A DNA stretch of 64,000 nucleotides from Adiantum capillus-veneris (Eukaryota; Streptophyta; Polypodiopsida; Polypodiales; Pteridaceae): assembly GCA_014529385.2 (NCBI GenBank), contig CM043946.1, positions 37,770,058 to 37,834,057 of the forward strand. The letters run 5' to 3'. The notes under the pieces are model-generated. The model was not told the DNA's origin. It saw only the letters and a list, made by a program, of their open reading frames with translations, and ran no database searches. This document shows, piece after piece, positions 41,845 through 53,232 of this stretch; the stretch's first letter is position 1; each line of letters starts with the position of its first letter. Made by a program: the position numbers and the translations under genes.

Positions 41845-42236
41845 TGTTAGGAAATAAGACGTAGCTAAATAGATATTTGAGTAGATTACTTAATGGAGAG
41901 AGATAGATTTCACACACAAGAGATTATAGAGTAGAGAAAGAGAGAGAGTACACACGATATACGTGGTTCACCCAATGTGGGTTACATCCACAAGAAAGTA
42001 GCCACTCAATGGCTTTAGTACTTCAAAACAAGAAGTAGTTTACAAAGGGATTATACCCTTAATAGAGCTCCCGCCTTGCTTCATTCTCACCACCTCACAC
42101 TCACCTTGTTGCGATAGAGCGAAAAGGAATATTCCGGCGTGAAAATTTTGGTTTTTGGCGAGTGGTTTTATTTTTCGCCGAGCTATTTTTCTTCATGCAT
42201 GATGTCTTCTCCTCATAATGGGGGCCATACTTAACA
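41845..42236 (-). repeat. 5' LTR of copia Y (392 bp)
   Basis: On the minus strand it begins TGTTAAGTATGG and ends TTCCTAACA. Both ends carry the short inverted repeat TGTTA/TAACA. The flank is ACGAG at 42237-42241; no partner flank remains. Confidence 0.85.
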
Positions 42237-42367
42237 ACGAGTTCTCTTGGTGGATTCTATCTCCCTACAACCTCACAGATGATGTCATCTCTCCTCCACC
42301 TCCCATGCCCTATATAAGAGCACCTAATGTACCCTCCTTTTGATCATTGAAGGGTTATGATAGTTCA

Positions 42368-43407
42368 TGTTGGCGTGAGCCATAGTATACTGGATGCACC
42401 AACACGATTTGTCAAATCCAAGAAGAGTATGACCTGGCTAGGGCATGGAACCACACAACAGATGCTTGCGTGTGCCACGTAGAGGATTAGGATGGGAAAT
42501 CTAGGTAATTATAAAGCTAATGACAAGGAGAACTACGAGCTAGCATGCTACTTCTCTACCATTCGGTCTAATTGCGCACACACAAGAGCTTAATCATGCT
42601 CATAGCTCAGTAATCAACCACTAATCACTCACTAATCAAGCACACACATGCACATAAACAATGATAGCCAAGACACACATGGACACACACGGACTACACC
42701 AATTTACAGAAGGACACACACGGACTACACCGATCTACACACACATAAGCATGCCTAACAAGAGAGGGAACTTGATTAAAAGAGAGCAATTAACTCACAA
42801 AATCAGTCATGAATCATGTATTAATTAAGCACAGATTACATGAATGCATAGGTGAGAGAGAAGGGGTTAGAGTTTAGGTAGTGCCAACACCGAATACGCT
42901 AACGCACGCACGTAGTGAGCTTGACTCCATAGCCATCTCCTTCTTCACAACTCCATAGCCAAGAGCTTGCTCTCTTGAAAAGTAGGTCTCTCCCAAGGTG
43001 ACTCTAAAAAAGTGACATTCACATTGGTGCATTTGACATATATACTTCCTAGGTGTTTTAGAAGTGGCCGGGCACCCAAATGGCCAGACTCACTTATCTG
43101 ATGTCTACACTACCTAGGCTCCAAGATTAGTTCAAATGTTACAAGTTGGAACTCCGGAGGAGCCCAATACAAAATTACAATCCACTCTTGTGGTCTTTTG
43201 ACGGGAATTTACGTAAAACATAGGTGTCCATCGACGATGAACGTAACTCCTTTCTGATCCTTCTCTTCTCCGCATCTTCCAATGATCTTCACTTCATCTG
43301 TATCTTAGCATCACATCCACATCCTCTGTTATAACCGTCACTTACTAAAATAGTAAATATGGCATAGACTTTCATGGTAAGGTACCGTTAACCACTGCTG
43401 GTTAACA
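42368..43407 (-). repeat. 3' LTR of the 12.2-kb element
   Basis: Uninterrupted copy of 1040 bases. It contains the single TTAA (43388-43391) that serves as the empty site for the DNA element present in the partner LTR. Confidence 0.9.
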
Positions 43408-43419
43408 CTCCCCCCATCC
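43408..43419 (-). promoter_or_regulatory. Polypurine tract of the 12.2-kb element
   Basis: The minus strand reads GGATGGGGGGAG immediately before TGTTAACCAGCAG. It fixes the transcription direction. Confidence 0.75.
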
Positions 43420-44350
43420 AATTGAAGCGCATGTCCCTATGCGCTCTTGGTTTGCTGCACAGTGGGACGATTGGTGTCAAAGGGGAGTGTTGATTCTGGT
43501 GGGTGGGTGGGATGTGTTTTATGGTGATTGGAATTAAAGGGTCAGTTGTGAAGTTAATTTTGGCTGAGTGTAAAAGTAGAATAAAAGTAAAAATAAGAGG
43601 TGTATTTACACTAGATTAGGGTCTTAATACCTAGATTACCAATGAGTAAAAACCACGTGGGAAAAAAGTGCCCAGCGGGATACTTGCATTAAAAAATATT
43701 AATGTTCTTAGGCCCTAGGTGGCTTAATTCTTGTGAAGTAAGGGACATTAATAATATAGGCTAGTGAATGAATGTGAGTGAATAATAAAAGCAGCCTTTG
43801 TCAAGTGTTGAGTCTTTGTTGTCACACACTTGATGTGAGTTGTTGTCCTTGTTGGTACCTGTAAGGTGAGGGCATAGGTGGAACACAAAAAACGTGCCTA
43901 ATGCAAATACCCAATGATGGGACATTCAACATGCTTGCACAGATATATGCATGGGAAACAATATGTTTTGCGCGAAGAGTTTAAATGGGTACTTCCAGGA
44001 GTGAATGTAGCTAGAGAAGCAAAATTAAATTTGTCTTCAAGAGCTGCCATTACTCACAAGAAGGGCTTTTACTGTGTACATATGCGTGAGTGTTTTTTTG
44101 GACTACTTCGCTACTCCACCAATTAAAATGATAGACTCTAACTCTAATGTGCAGCTATCCAACATGAGCGACTCAATTTTACAATATGCTAAACTCTTCC
44201 GGATTGAGCTTTAGTCGAAATATCTAGACTCAGAGACCACAGAAAATATTAGGGCATGAAGCTTGGGTCTGACACTTTGCTCATTTAGTGGCTCAGTTGC
44301 CCAACGCTTGACTATGCCTCAAGTGTTTTTTGCACCTGGGCGACGACTTT
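43420..44350. other. 3' non-coding interior of the 12.2-kb element
   Basis: No recognisable domain. The plus-strand frame 43914-44126 is antisense to the element and has no support. Confidence 0.4.
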
Positions 44351-44354
44351 TTGT

Positions 44355-46375
44355 TCAAAGAGCTTTTCCCTTGTAGTAGTATTTTTGTTGAGCTCTTTGT
44401 TTTCCTATTGCTCTAGAAGATTGGCTAGCTCCGCTCATCGTGATACTTTTTGGCCCGTCTTCGTAGCTATCTTGAGAGTCGGAGATGACTTCAACCTTTT
44501 GCTTGTCTTTACGTTGCATTTTAGGTACCCATATGTATCTGGTTCTTGGTGTAGGCTTTGGTTGGCAGATTACTAATTGGTTGACTGGTTCATTGTTTTC
44601 ATTGTCGTTTTCTTCAAGCTCTAGTCTTGAAATGGAAGAATCTAGGCTTGGTGCCTTGGGTAACCGTTTGTTACTTGTGTAGTATCCTTGTGCTTGAAGA
44701 ATATTAGATGGCACGATTCATGATGTTGATGAAAGTGTATCCAAGTATATAAGTTGTGTGCCATCTAGGGGAATGACTGGTGGGGGATTCCCTTGTCGAG
44801 GTGTAGGCCTTCTGGATGTGAACTTATTGTGGTACCTTTTTCTGGCCTTATCATTTAATCTCCGCTTCAAGAATGGATGTTAGCTTATCTTGCGGTTGAG
44901 TTGCTTTGTTTTGAAGCCATTCTCTGCTGCATAGGCTAAAGTCTTTGGTTTTGGTAACCAAAATCTTCACTTGTCCTACATAATAGCCTTGCTCGGCTAA
45001 GCTGTATTGGGATGCAACCCATCCCATGTGCTTTTCTTGTATTCTCTGGCTAGGTTGATCCATCCAAATTGGATTTTGATCTCTTGTGTAGCAACGTAAA
45101 CTTTGGCTGGCTTTTGATGACGTTCTCACAGTGTTGGGTACTTTGGTTGAAGATCTTCTTGTGGCTCTATTTTTTACCTTGAAGCATTTTGGCTTTTGAA
45201 GTAGAAGCTTTGTCTTGTACTTGCGTTGGTTCGGCTAGAGACTTTGACAAAAGGGAAGGCTTTTGTTGGTAGGACAGTTGCGGGCTTACTTTAGCTTTTC
45301 CTTTGTCAGTAGCAGAGAATCTTTGAACTGCTATAGGCTTGACCTCTTTCCCGGCTTGATTGCTTGTCGTGATGACCACCGTTGAAGATTCAGGTTCTTC
45401 TTCCACTATATATTTTTGCCCATTGCCTAGACAAAATCAATCATTTTTTAAGAATCCACCACTAGGAATATGTCTTTAATTACCTATGATCGTAGTTTAA
45501 GGGTAGCTTTTGCAATTCCCAAACTTATGACCTCAATTCCATGTGATATGGAAACCTGTACCTGAATTTCATACAGTTCCGGCTTATCTGGAAGTAACCA
45601 CAACCCATAAGACCTGACATTTGTCGTGGCAATGTAATCTATCTCTGCTGTGAAATTGAACTTTAGATTCTCATGTGCCTCTAACGAGAATTTATTCTTC
45701 TTGTTGACTGCTAGGTAACTGATGTCCTCTTTGCTTTTTGTATTAGTCTTTGACTTTTGTGCCTTGGAATCTTTGTATGTTAGACTTTTCTATTCTTTGA
45801 TTGGTTGTAGCCTATTCCAATTGGTTACTATCTTCAACTCTAGAGCTTTGTGTAAGTTCTATTGCCTGATCTACTTGTTGGTCTGCATTGCTAGTTTCTG
45901 ATTGTGACACCATGATTCTTAATCCCTGAATTTCTCTGTCACTATATACCTCTTCTTGCTTTTCTAGCACTTGTAGGTCAGTCAATGGTGGCTGTGCCTC
46001 ATGGAAAGCTTCTAAGGCTTGTGTAGTAGGATGTTGATGTTGACTCTCTTCTTATGGGGCAGTGGTTGCCGTGGCCATCGGTTCACATTGCTTGATGGGT
46101 TTTGGTAGAGTCTCTTTTTGAAAATATTCATCCATTTTCAACACTTCTTGTCGTTGGTATTCAATCCTGGAGTCAGGTATTTCTTGTTCTTCTATGACTT
46201 TGAAAGCTTCAGCTTCAGTTTCTTTTAGCTTCTCTTGCTCTTTGATTTCTTCAACCACTATTGCAAAGTCTACAGTAGAGGAATTTTCTTGTGGAATTTC
46301 AGCTTCACACCTCGCCTCTACTTGCATGTCTTCCCCTTGTGACATGGCACTAAGTGTTGTTGTTACATCTGCCAC
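44355..46375 (-). pseudogene. Degenerate charged protein segments of the 12.2-kb element
   Basis: Four separate minus-strand stretches (46375-46052, 45406-45167, 45129-44851, 44714-44355) are in at least three frames. The first is highly acidic (EVARC-like start, VEEIKEQEKLKETEAEAFKV). The third has QYSLAEQGYYVGQVKIL. The last has ILQAQGYYTSNKRLPKAPSL and TRYIWVPKMQRKDKQK. No known domain is recognised. They follow the Gag-like part and may be the rest of one long protein. Confidence 0.4.
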
Positions 46376-46657
46376 CTCTTCTTGGGTTGGCTCACTATCA
46401 TCAGAATATTGGCTACTTTCCTTCTTGAACCCTGAACTGCGAGATTCATCTTCATCACCTTGTGGTGGCTTTTACGTGTTCTCACTGAGGTTCTTTAAGT
46501 TATCTTGAATAATTTGATTCATTTGATCTTTCTTTAGAGCCTGATTATCTATGATAATATCGTTGATGCCCTTGACTTCAAGCAGCTGCGTCTTGAGCAT
46601 ATCTTTTGTGCTTTGCGACAAGATTTGCTTCTTTTCTAGAGACCTCGATGGAGATTC

Positions 46658-48100
46658 TTACTTCTGTTCCCCTACTGTCACTTTTTGCACTTTGTGTTGG
46701 GCATGCTGCTTATTATTTTCCATGTAGATCCTTGGTGGAAAATTCTTTACCATATGACTGATGGCACATTGGTTGCAACACACTTCTATCTCAACATTCG
46801 CATTCTTTGGACGGGGAAACTCTCCATAATACTGCTGATAGTGGTTTCCTATGACATTTGGATACGTATAAGACATCTGTGTCACATGCATGTACCTGTA
46901 GACTATGACTGATTTAGGTGTAATCACTAGCTTCTTCTCTTTATTCTCCATCGTCTTGTCCTTGAGAAGCTGAAAATATCTTCCATTGTTGCTTGCATAC
47001 AAGATTAAATCACCATCCATGCCTTCTAGCAATCGCAATGCTAATTCTCCCATCAACATATGGTCTATGACCTGGGGCTTCTGTATTGCATTAGGACTAT
47101 GTTGACAAGTTGATTTTGGTGACGTTTGTATTGAGGGCGAAGATCGAACCGAGTCTTTCTCTTCCGTTTCCCTAGATGATTCTTTTAGACGGGGTCCAAG
47201 TATGTGACTTATAGGGTGGCCACAGATGGTAAACTCATCCATATTTTTCAAATTGGCTATTTCATAGTGTGTGCCATATTTGTCGACCACAATGACATCT
47301 TGACCTGTTGGGTTCACAAATGTAAACCAATATAATCTTTTTCTTTATTTAATTCTCCAGGTCTAGGATCTAAGCATATCAATGGGACTCCTGAAAAGGA
47401 TGCTGCTTCTTGTAAAACTGGACTTCTTAATCCCATTTTCAAAGAGATATGGTCTCTTTGTTGAATTTGAACTCCCCCCATCTGAGAGGGTTCCATATTT
47501 GATGATGGCATCTATTTATTAGCTGATGATATTACTTTTTGTGCTCTGTCAAGTAGCTCTTGAGACCAAGATAGGTCTTTCCGAAGTTGTGCTATCTCCA
47601 TAGCTGATACTTCCGGTGTATTTCCTACTTGTGCAATTTGATGTGTTTGTGCTTTGTCTGGTGCTGATGCATGTGCCGTGTCGTGCCATGTTGTGCCTTG
47701 TGTTGTGCCACTTGTTTGTGCAGTGATAGCTGTAGGTGTCAACTCTTCCATGTTCATAGTAAGAGGTAGAGCCATGACTAGATGATAAACATTACCACCT
47801 TTAGACTTGTAGACTTCTCTTCTTGATCCAATTTCTTTCACTGCAAAATATTGATTGTTCTCTGCAGGAACTTCATGACTTATGACGGGCGTGTAGTATC
47901 AATAGTACTTCTTCACATAGAGGGTGCCAATCTCTCATTTCCCATCTTGTGCTTTCTATAGTTCAATGCTTGGAAGATATGCGTAGAGATCTATAAGTTG
48001 ATTTTGGTACAACATTTCTATCTCATTGCCGATATATTTTCTGTGCATCATGTAAACTGATCCCAGACAGTCTTCCATGAAATCTGGATGTGGGTGTAGT
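46658..48100 (-). pseudogene. Gag-like protein remnant of the 12.2-kb element
   Basis: One frame runs from about 48100 to 47314 with several stops (HPDFMEDCLGSVYMMHRKYI, LYQNQLIDLYAYLPSIEL, EIGSRREVYKSKGGNVYHLV). After a frameshift near 47315, 219 codons follow (47317-46658), including HMLMGELALRLLEGMDGDLI and CCNQCAISHMVKNFP. The last piece resembles a CCHC knuckle that has lost its final Cys (C-x2-C-x3-H then F). A nucleic-acid-binding Gag is the best guess. I recognise no family beyond that. Confidence 0.45.
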
Positions 48101-48166
48101 ACATTCTAGGTTCTTTCAACCTCCACATATTGAGATGTCTGGGTAGCAAGCCCAATTTACAAATCC

Positions 48167-48418
48167 CTATCCTTCTTTGTCTTGATGTACAAAAGCCCGA
48201 CTTACATCCTCATAGCATGGAAATCCTTTGTAATGGCCAATTAAAAAGAGCTCAAAATTGCTCTCTTGTGATTTATGTGGATGTACTTGAAGCTTTGTCT
48301 TGGCTAGGCCAACTCCCTTGAGATGCCGTTGCACTGCTTCCTGTCTCGACTCTTTGTCGTACCTGTTTGTGATGGTCTTGAGTTGCAGCCCTGAGTAGCT
48401 AGGGCCCAATGCTAACAA
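48167..48418 (-). pseudogene. Upstream segment of the Gag-like remnant
   Basis: An 83-codon stretch (LGPSYSGLQLKTITNRYDKE, QEAVQRHLKGVGLAKTKLQV, ELFLIGHYKGFPCYEDVSRA) directly upstream of the segment above, in another frame. It is probably the same protein. No domain is known. Confidence 0.35.
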
Positions 48419-48429
48419 AAATTAGCCCT

Positions 48430-49200
48430 TGTGTTAGTCTCTTTCTCTTGATCTCCTCAGTTGTTTTAGATTTGTCTCTACTTGCACTGCTTGAATTTTC
48501 CTAGCTCACTTGGCTGCCAAGGCCGAGACTGACTTTCTAGCCGCTTTCTTTGCCTAGAGCTTTGTAGAGGTCTAGATCTGACTGGAGTGCTGTGATAAGT
48601 CTGAGACTTACCACTATTCTGCAATGGTAGGCCGAAGGCCACAAAGGCGTAGGATATGGGGTGGTGGAGCAATTGCGTAGGGAGCCCGAAAGGGTGTAGC
48701 AAAGGGATGGGGCAAGTCCCGCGTAGGGAAAGAGTATGGGCAATAAATGCGCAAGGTGAAGATATGGTGCAAGTAAAGTGTAGGAAAATAGCCGTGCAGG
48801 CGTAGAAAGTAGGGTGGCGGCAAGCTCACGCGTAGGGAATCCAACACATACTATACGTAGGAAGAGGAGGGCAAAGCCCGGTGCCGTGAACAATGAGGCG
48901 TAGCAAGAGGGATGTTGCTGGGAGTGTAGGTTATGGAGGCGAGAGGAGATGTGGGGCTAGTGGCCTGGAGACAGGTCGTGGAAGTTGCAGAAAAATCCCG
49001 GGGCTTTAATGGATGGAGGTGCGGGTGATGGCATTCGACTACACAACAGCGCGCCAGGAGTAAATGGGGGGGGGGGGCGCGCATCAGGGGCGTGAAAGAA
49101 TGGCGGAGGGCAGAGCGGGGTGCAATAATGTCGGGCCATGAGGATATGGCGGGGGGAAGTGGGCGCAGGGCAGGGGTGGTTATTTTTACTTTTGATGTTT
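48430..49200. other. GC-rich leader with recurrent GCGTAGG words
   Basis: Between 48640 and 48900 the word GCGTAGG or close variants (TGCGTAGGGA, GGCGTAGAAA) recurs every 20-60 bases. A G12 run stands near 49065. Overlapping minus-strand frames (48537-49139) are products of this composition. It lies in the leader region between 5' LTR and Gag-like part. Confidence 0.4.
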
Positions 49201-49560
49201 TTTTTAAATTTTTACGGTTTTTTTGGTTATTTTTTATGTTTTATCTTTTTTTCTGTTTAAAAAAATTTGAGAAGAGATAGAGAGAGAAAGGGAGAAAAGG
49301 AGTTTTTTAATAAAAAAATAAATAAAAATTAATAGGAAAAAGGAGAAAATAAAGATAAAAGGGGGGGAATTTTTAATAAAATAAATACAAATAAGTAAAA
49401 ATATATAGAAAATAAGAAATAAAAAGTAAATAGAGAGGGATTATTTTAATAAATTAAAAAAAAAGGAAAAAATCCAAATAGGCAGAGGATTATTTTCTTA
49501 TTATTATTATTTAAAAATAAATAAAAAATAAAAAGAAAAAAGAGAAAAGATAAAACTCAA
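49200..49560. repeat. AT-rich low-complexity block
   Basis: Mostly A and T with AAATAAATAAAAA and TTTTTT-type words. No coding capacity. Confidence 0.85.
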
Positions 49561-51070
49561 AATATCGCCAAGAGCCTCTTCACACGCACTTTTCGGGGGG
49601 AGTGCGTCTCGCCTGGGGTGGTACGCGTGCGGGCTCTGGGTAGGGGCAAAAAAATTACAGAGACCAAGAGAGAGGTCGACAGTGGCGTGTGAAACTCGGG
49701 TGCACGTGCATGTGCATGCGAGACCGCAAGTGCACGCCAAGGGTAAAATTCGTTGCGGGGCGTAAAAATACCACAAAAATTGCAAAAGTTAGCCAAAACA
49801 ATCACAGGAACTCACGTGATCATTGTGCACACTCCGGCACAAATACGATGCACAAAGTTTTTCCAAATTTTTAATTTTTAACTAATTTTAAGAAATATTT
49901 AGGCAAATAACTAGCAACAAATTGCCAAAAAATTAACGAAAATTAGTCAAAACATTATTGAAAAATTACAACAATTTTTTGTACTTCTTGAGCTACGTGA
50001 TCATGCAAACATACTCAAATAATCATCAAAACATAATCCAACATTGCATCAAACAGGATTCACGAGCACTTAAAAATTGCGTTTTTTGCCCAAAATCAAC
50101 CCGAAAATTACGCAAATATTAGTGCAAAAATTTGCAATTTCTGCACATCAATGGGAGACATTCAAATCAGCCGTTTAACACCAACAAACATCCAATCAAT
50201 CACAATCAATCGATCACAAATACACTTTTTGCATCAAAATCTACACAGTGTGTACACATCAAATTTTGCCCAATTTTCGGCAGCATAATGGCGCTATTTT
50301 GGCAATCAAAAAACCATAACCATAAACCAACAATGGTTATACATCAGCAATTTGGCACCAAAACTGCCACCAATTTGCATCAAATGTAATAAGACTTATT
50401 CTGCAAAGTTTTGATGAATATTTTTGTTTAGAGTACATTTTGTTCATTCCAGTGTTTTTCCACAGTATAGGATTTCATTTTAATCGTTCTCGTGAAGTTT
50501 CAAATTTTGACCCGGGACACCCCTCGGGAGCCAGTTTCGAGGGTACTCTGGTCAAAATTTGGAAAAGTTTTGTATGTAGCACTTGTAGCCCTTGACACGA
50601 GGAAAAATAATGCTTCTTTGTGTTTTTACTGGTTCCTGCATTTTGATGCCCATTTCAGCCAGTAGATTAGAGAAAAAGTGAGAAAATGCTGTTTTAGACT
50701 GTTTTTGTGAAAAGTGCTGACTTGCACGTAACTTTTCGAGCAAACTGAGCAGGATATGGATTTTTTGCGTCTCACGACTTTCGAAGAGCTCAATGAGACG
50801 AACAAATTCATGTGAGACAAATCCAGTCAAATTCTGAACCGTTTGGGAGTTATGGCTCGCTGAAAATGGTTAGAAAGTTCTAAAATTGCTAACTTGCGAG
50901 TGTGGGTTGCGTTTTGTGGTTCTTATGCGTTTGAATGCAGGACGTCTTTTTTCGGAACCTATTTTGGACTGCTTTTGCTAAAGACTAAGAGAAGGACGAA
51001 AATAGCCACTTTTTGGCCTCGCATGAAGAAGACAGCCTGGGGAGAAGAAGGCTATTCTACAGGAAGACAC
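49561..51070. other. Leader of the 12.2-kb element, no gene seen
   Basis: A-rich sequence with short frames on both strands and no domain. An open minus-strand stretch at 50830-50552 (SHEFVRLIELFESRETQKIH) has no recognisable family. Confidence 0.4.
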
Positions 51071-51074
51071 CTTG

Positions 51075-51165
51075 TGATTGAGATTGGGAGTGAGAGTGAG
51101 AGTGCGATTGAGAACTGTGCACAGATTGAGAGTGAGATTGAGAGTGAGATTGAGAGTGAGATAGC
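51075..51165. repeat. 12-bp tandem repeat (GAGATTGAGAGT)
   Basis: Units of GAGATTGAGAGT and related GAGAGTGAGAGT are repeated six to eight times, with a break near 51110-51125. Confidence 0.85.
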
Positions 51166-51189
51166 TCGGGGGAGGTCGGGAGGTTGATA

Positions 51190-52240
51190 CGAGCTACGAT
51201 CTTCTTGTACTCAGGAATTGATTTCATATATACATCTCTGATTTCCTGCGTCTACTTTCTGTACTTGCAAATTTCTGTTATTCAGTTGTTGTAGTCCCGT
51301 GTCTCGTCACATCAAATGTGTGCGAAAACTAGCACCACCGTCTACACATAGATGGGCATAAACCGCACATAAATCTTGCACCAAATGTGTGCACAAAATT
51401 CTTCACCAAAACCTGAAAATTTCAGCGATTAGAGTGATCAAATGCACTCACATTTCACAATGAAATGCGTTGAATTCCTCAATCCAATTGACGTTTACAC
51501 ACATGTGTGTGTAGGCAACCGCACCGTAATTTTACCTACAAGCACAAATCAAAACAATCAATGTGTAACATCAAATTGCACCAAATTAGACACACCATTG
51601 CATTGGGCATGCATCCAATTGATGATTAGAATGAACTCCCCTCAAAATGCCCAATTAATGTTTTTTTTGAAATTAGGGAAAATTAGTTACTAATTGGTGA
51701 TTTTTGGCTACTCATAGCGATCAATTGAAATGCATTTAGATTGTGTGCACCACATAAGAATGTTGTCCACATCCCCAATTAGATTTCCCCTTGTGTGCAA
51801 CACAAAAAACAACAACTAATTTATGAGAACTAATTAGTGATTAGTCAACGAATTCGGCCACTCATTGCACACATTTGGAGTGTCATTAGAGTGTGTGGAC
51901 TACATAAGAATGTTGTCAACACACCTAATTAGACTTCTACTTGTGTGTAGCACAAAAAACATTAACCAATCAACGGAAAATTAACACCAAAGTTAGTGAA
52001 AATTAGTAAAAATTAGTGAATTGAAGAGGTGAAATTAGTGATCAAAATCAATGTGTTGGGATTGTTTTGTGTAATGCAAGCCTCAATCTTTGCAAATCTA
52101 AGTCACACGCTTACTAATTTGCCTCCAATTAGCAAAAAGAAAAACCCAAAATCAATCAAATTAGTAAGAAATTAACCTCCTCTAATCACTCCAATGGCAC
52201 CTCTAGCTTAGTCATTCACTCCCCGGAAAAACAACCCCAA
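51190..52240. other. Proximal leader of the 12.2-kb element
   Basis: AT-rich. ATTAGTGA/AATTAGT words recur between 51670 and 52170, and a direct repeat around GTGTG(C/G)A(C/G)(T/C)ACATAAGAATGTTGTC occurs at about 51742 and 51893. Next to the LTR (minus) the sequence is TTGGGGTTGTTTTTCC; it is not a standard primer site. Confidence 0.4.
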
Positions 52241-53232
52241 TGTTGGTGTGCGCCATAGTATAATGGATGCACCAACAAAATTTGTCAAATCTGAGAAGAG
52301 TATGACCTGGCTAGGGCATGGAAACACACAATTGACGCTTGTGCGTGCCACGTAGAGGATTAGGATGGGAAATCTAGCTAATTAGAGAGCTAATGACAAG
52401 GAGAACTACAAGCTAGCATGCTACTTATCTTCCATTCAGTCTAATCTCGCACACACAAGAGATTAATCATGCTCATAGCTCACCAATCAACCACTAACCA
52501 CTCACTAATCAAGCACACACACGCGCATAAACAAGCATAGCCAAGTCACACACGGACTACACCGATCTACACACACATAAGCATGCTTAACAAGAGAGGG
52601 AATTTGATTAAAAGAGAGCAATTAACACACAAAACCATCCATAAATCATGTATTAATTAAGCACAGATTACATGAATGCGTAGGTGAGAGAGAAGGGGTT
52701 AGAGTTTAGCTAGTGTCGATGCTGAACACGCCAATGCACGCGTGTAGTGAGCTTATCTCCATAGCCATCTCCTTCTTCACAACTCCATAGCCAAGAGCTT
52801 GCTCTCTTGAAAAGTAGGTCTCTCCCAAAGTGACTCTAGAAAAGTGACATTCACATTGGTGCATTTGACATATATACTTCCTAGGTTTTTTAGAAGTGGC
52901 CAGGCGCCCAAATGGCTAGACTCACTTATCTGATGTCTACACTGCCTAGGCTCCATTATTAGCACAACTGTTACAAGTTGGAACTCCGGAGGAGCCCAAT
53001 ACACAATTACAATCCACTCTTGCGGTCTTTTGATGGGAATTTACGTAAAACATAGGTGTCCATGGACGATGACAGTAACTCCTTGTGATTGCATCTGATC
53101 CTTCTCCTCTCCGCATCTTCCAATGATCTTCACTTCATTTACATCTTAGCATCACATCCACATCCTCTGATATTATCGTCACTTACTGAAATAGTAAATA
53201 TGGCATAGAACTTCATGGTAAGGTACCGTTAA

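Larger units (their letters stand above)
37744..42236 (-). mobile_element. Ty1/copia element Y, decayed, 3' LTR truncated
   Basis: The 5' LTR is at 41845-42236 (minus), followed by the PBS and a gag-protease-integrase-RT-RNase H gene in copia order down to 37974. A purine tract and the start of the 3' LTR follow (37913-37744). The 3' LTR keeps only about 170 bases, including GCGAAAAGGAATGTTCCGG, which matches the 5' LTR. At least four frame changes and one early stop make it inactive. Confidence 0.9.

Noticed and set aside
42368-43407. Treating the two related LTRs at 42368 and 52241 as independent solo LTRs
   Set aside because: Each lacks its own target duplication, whereas the outermost flanks of the pair are both GTTCA.
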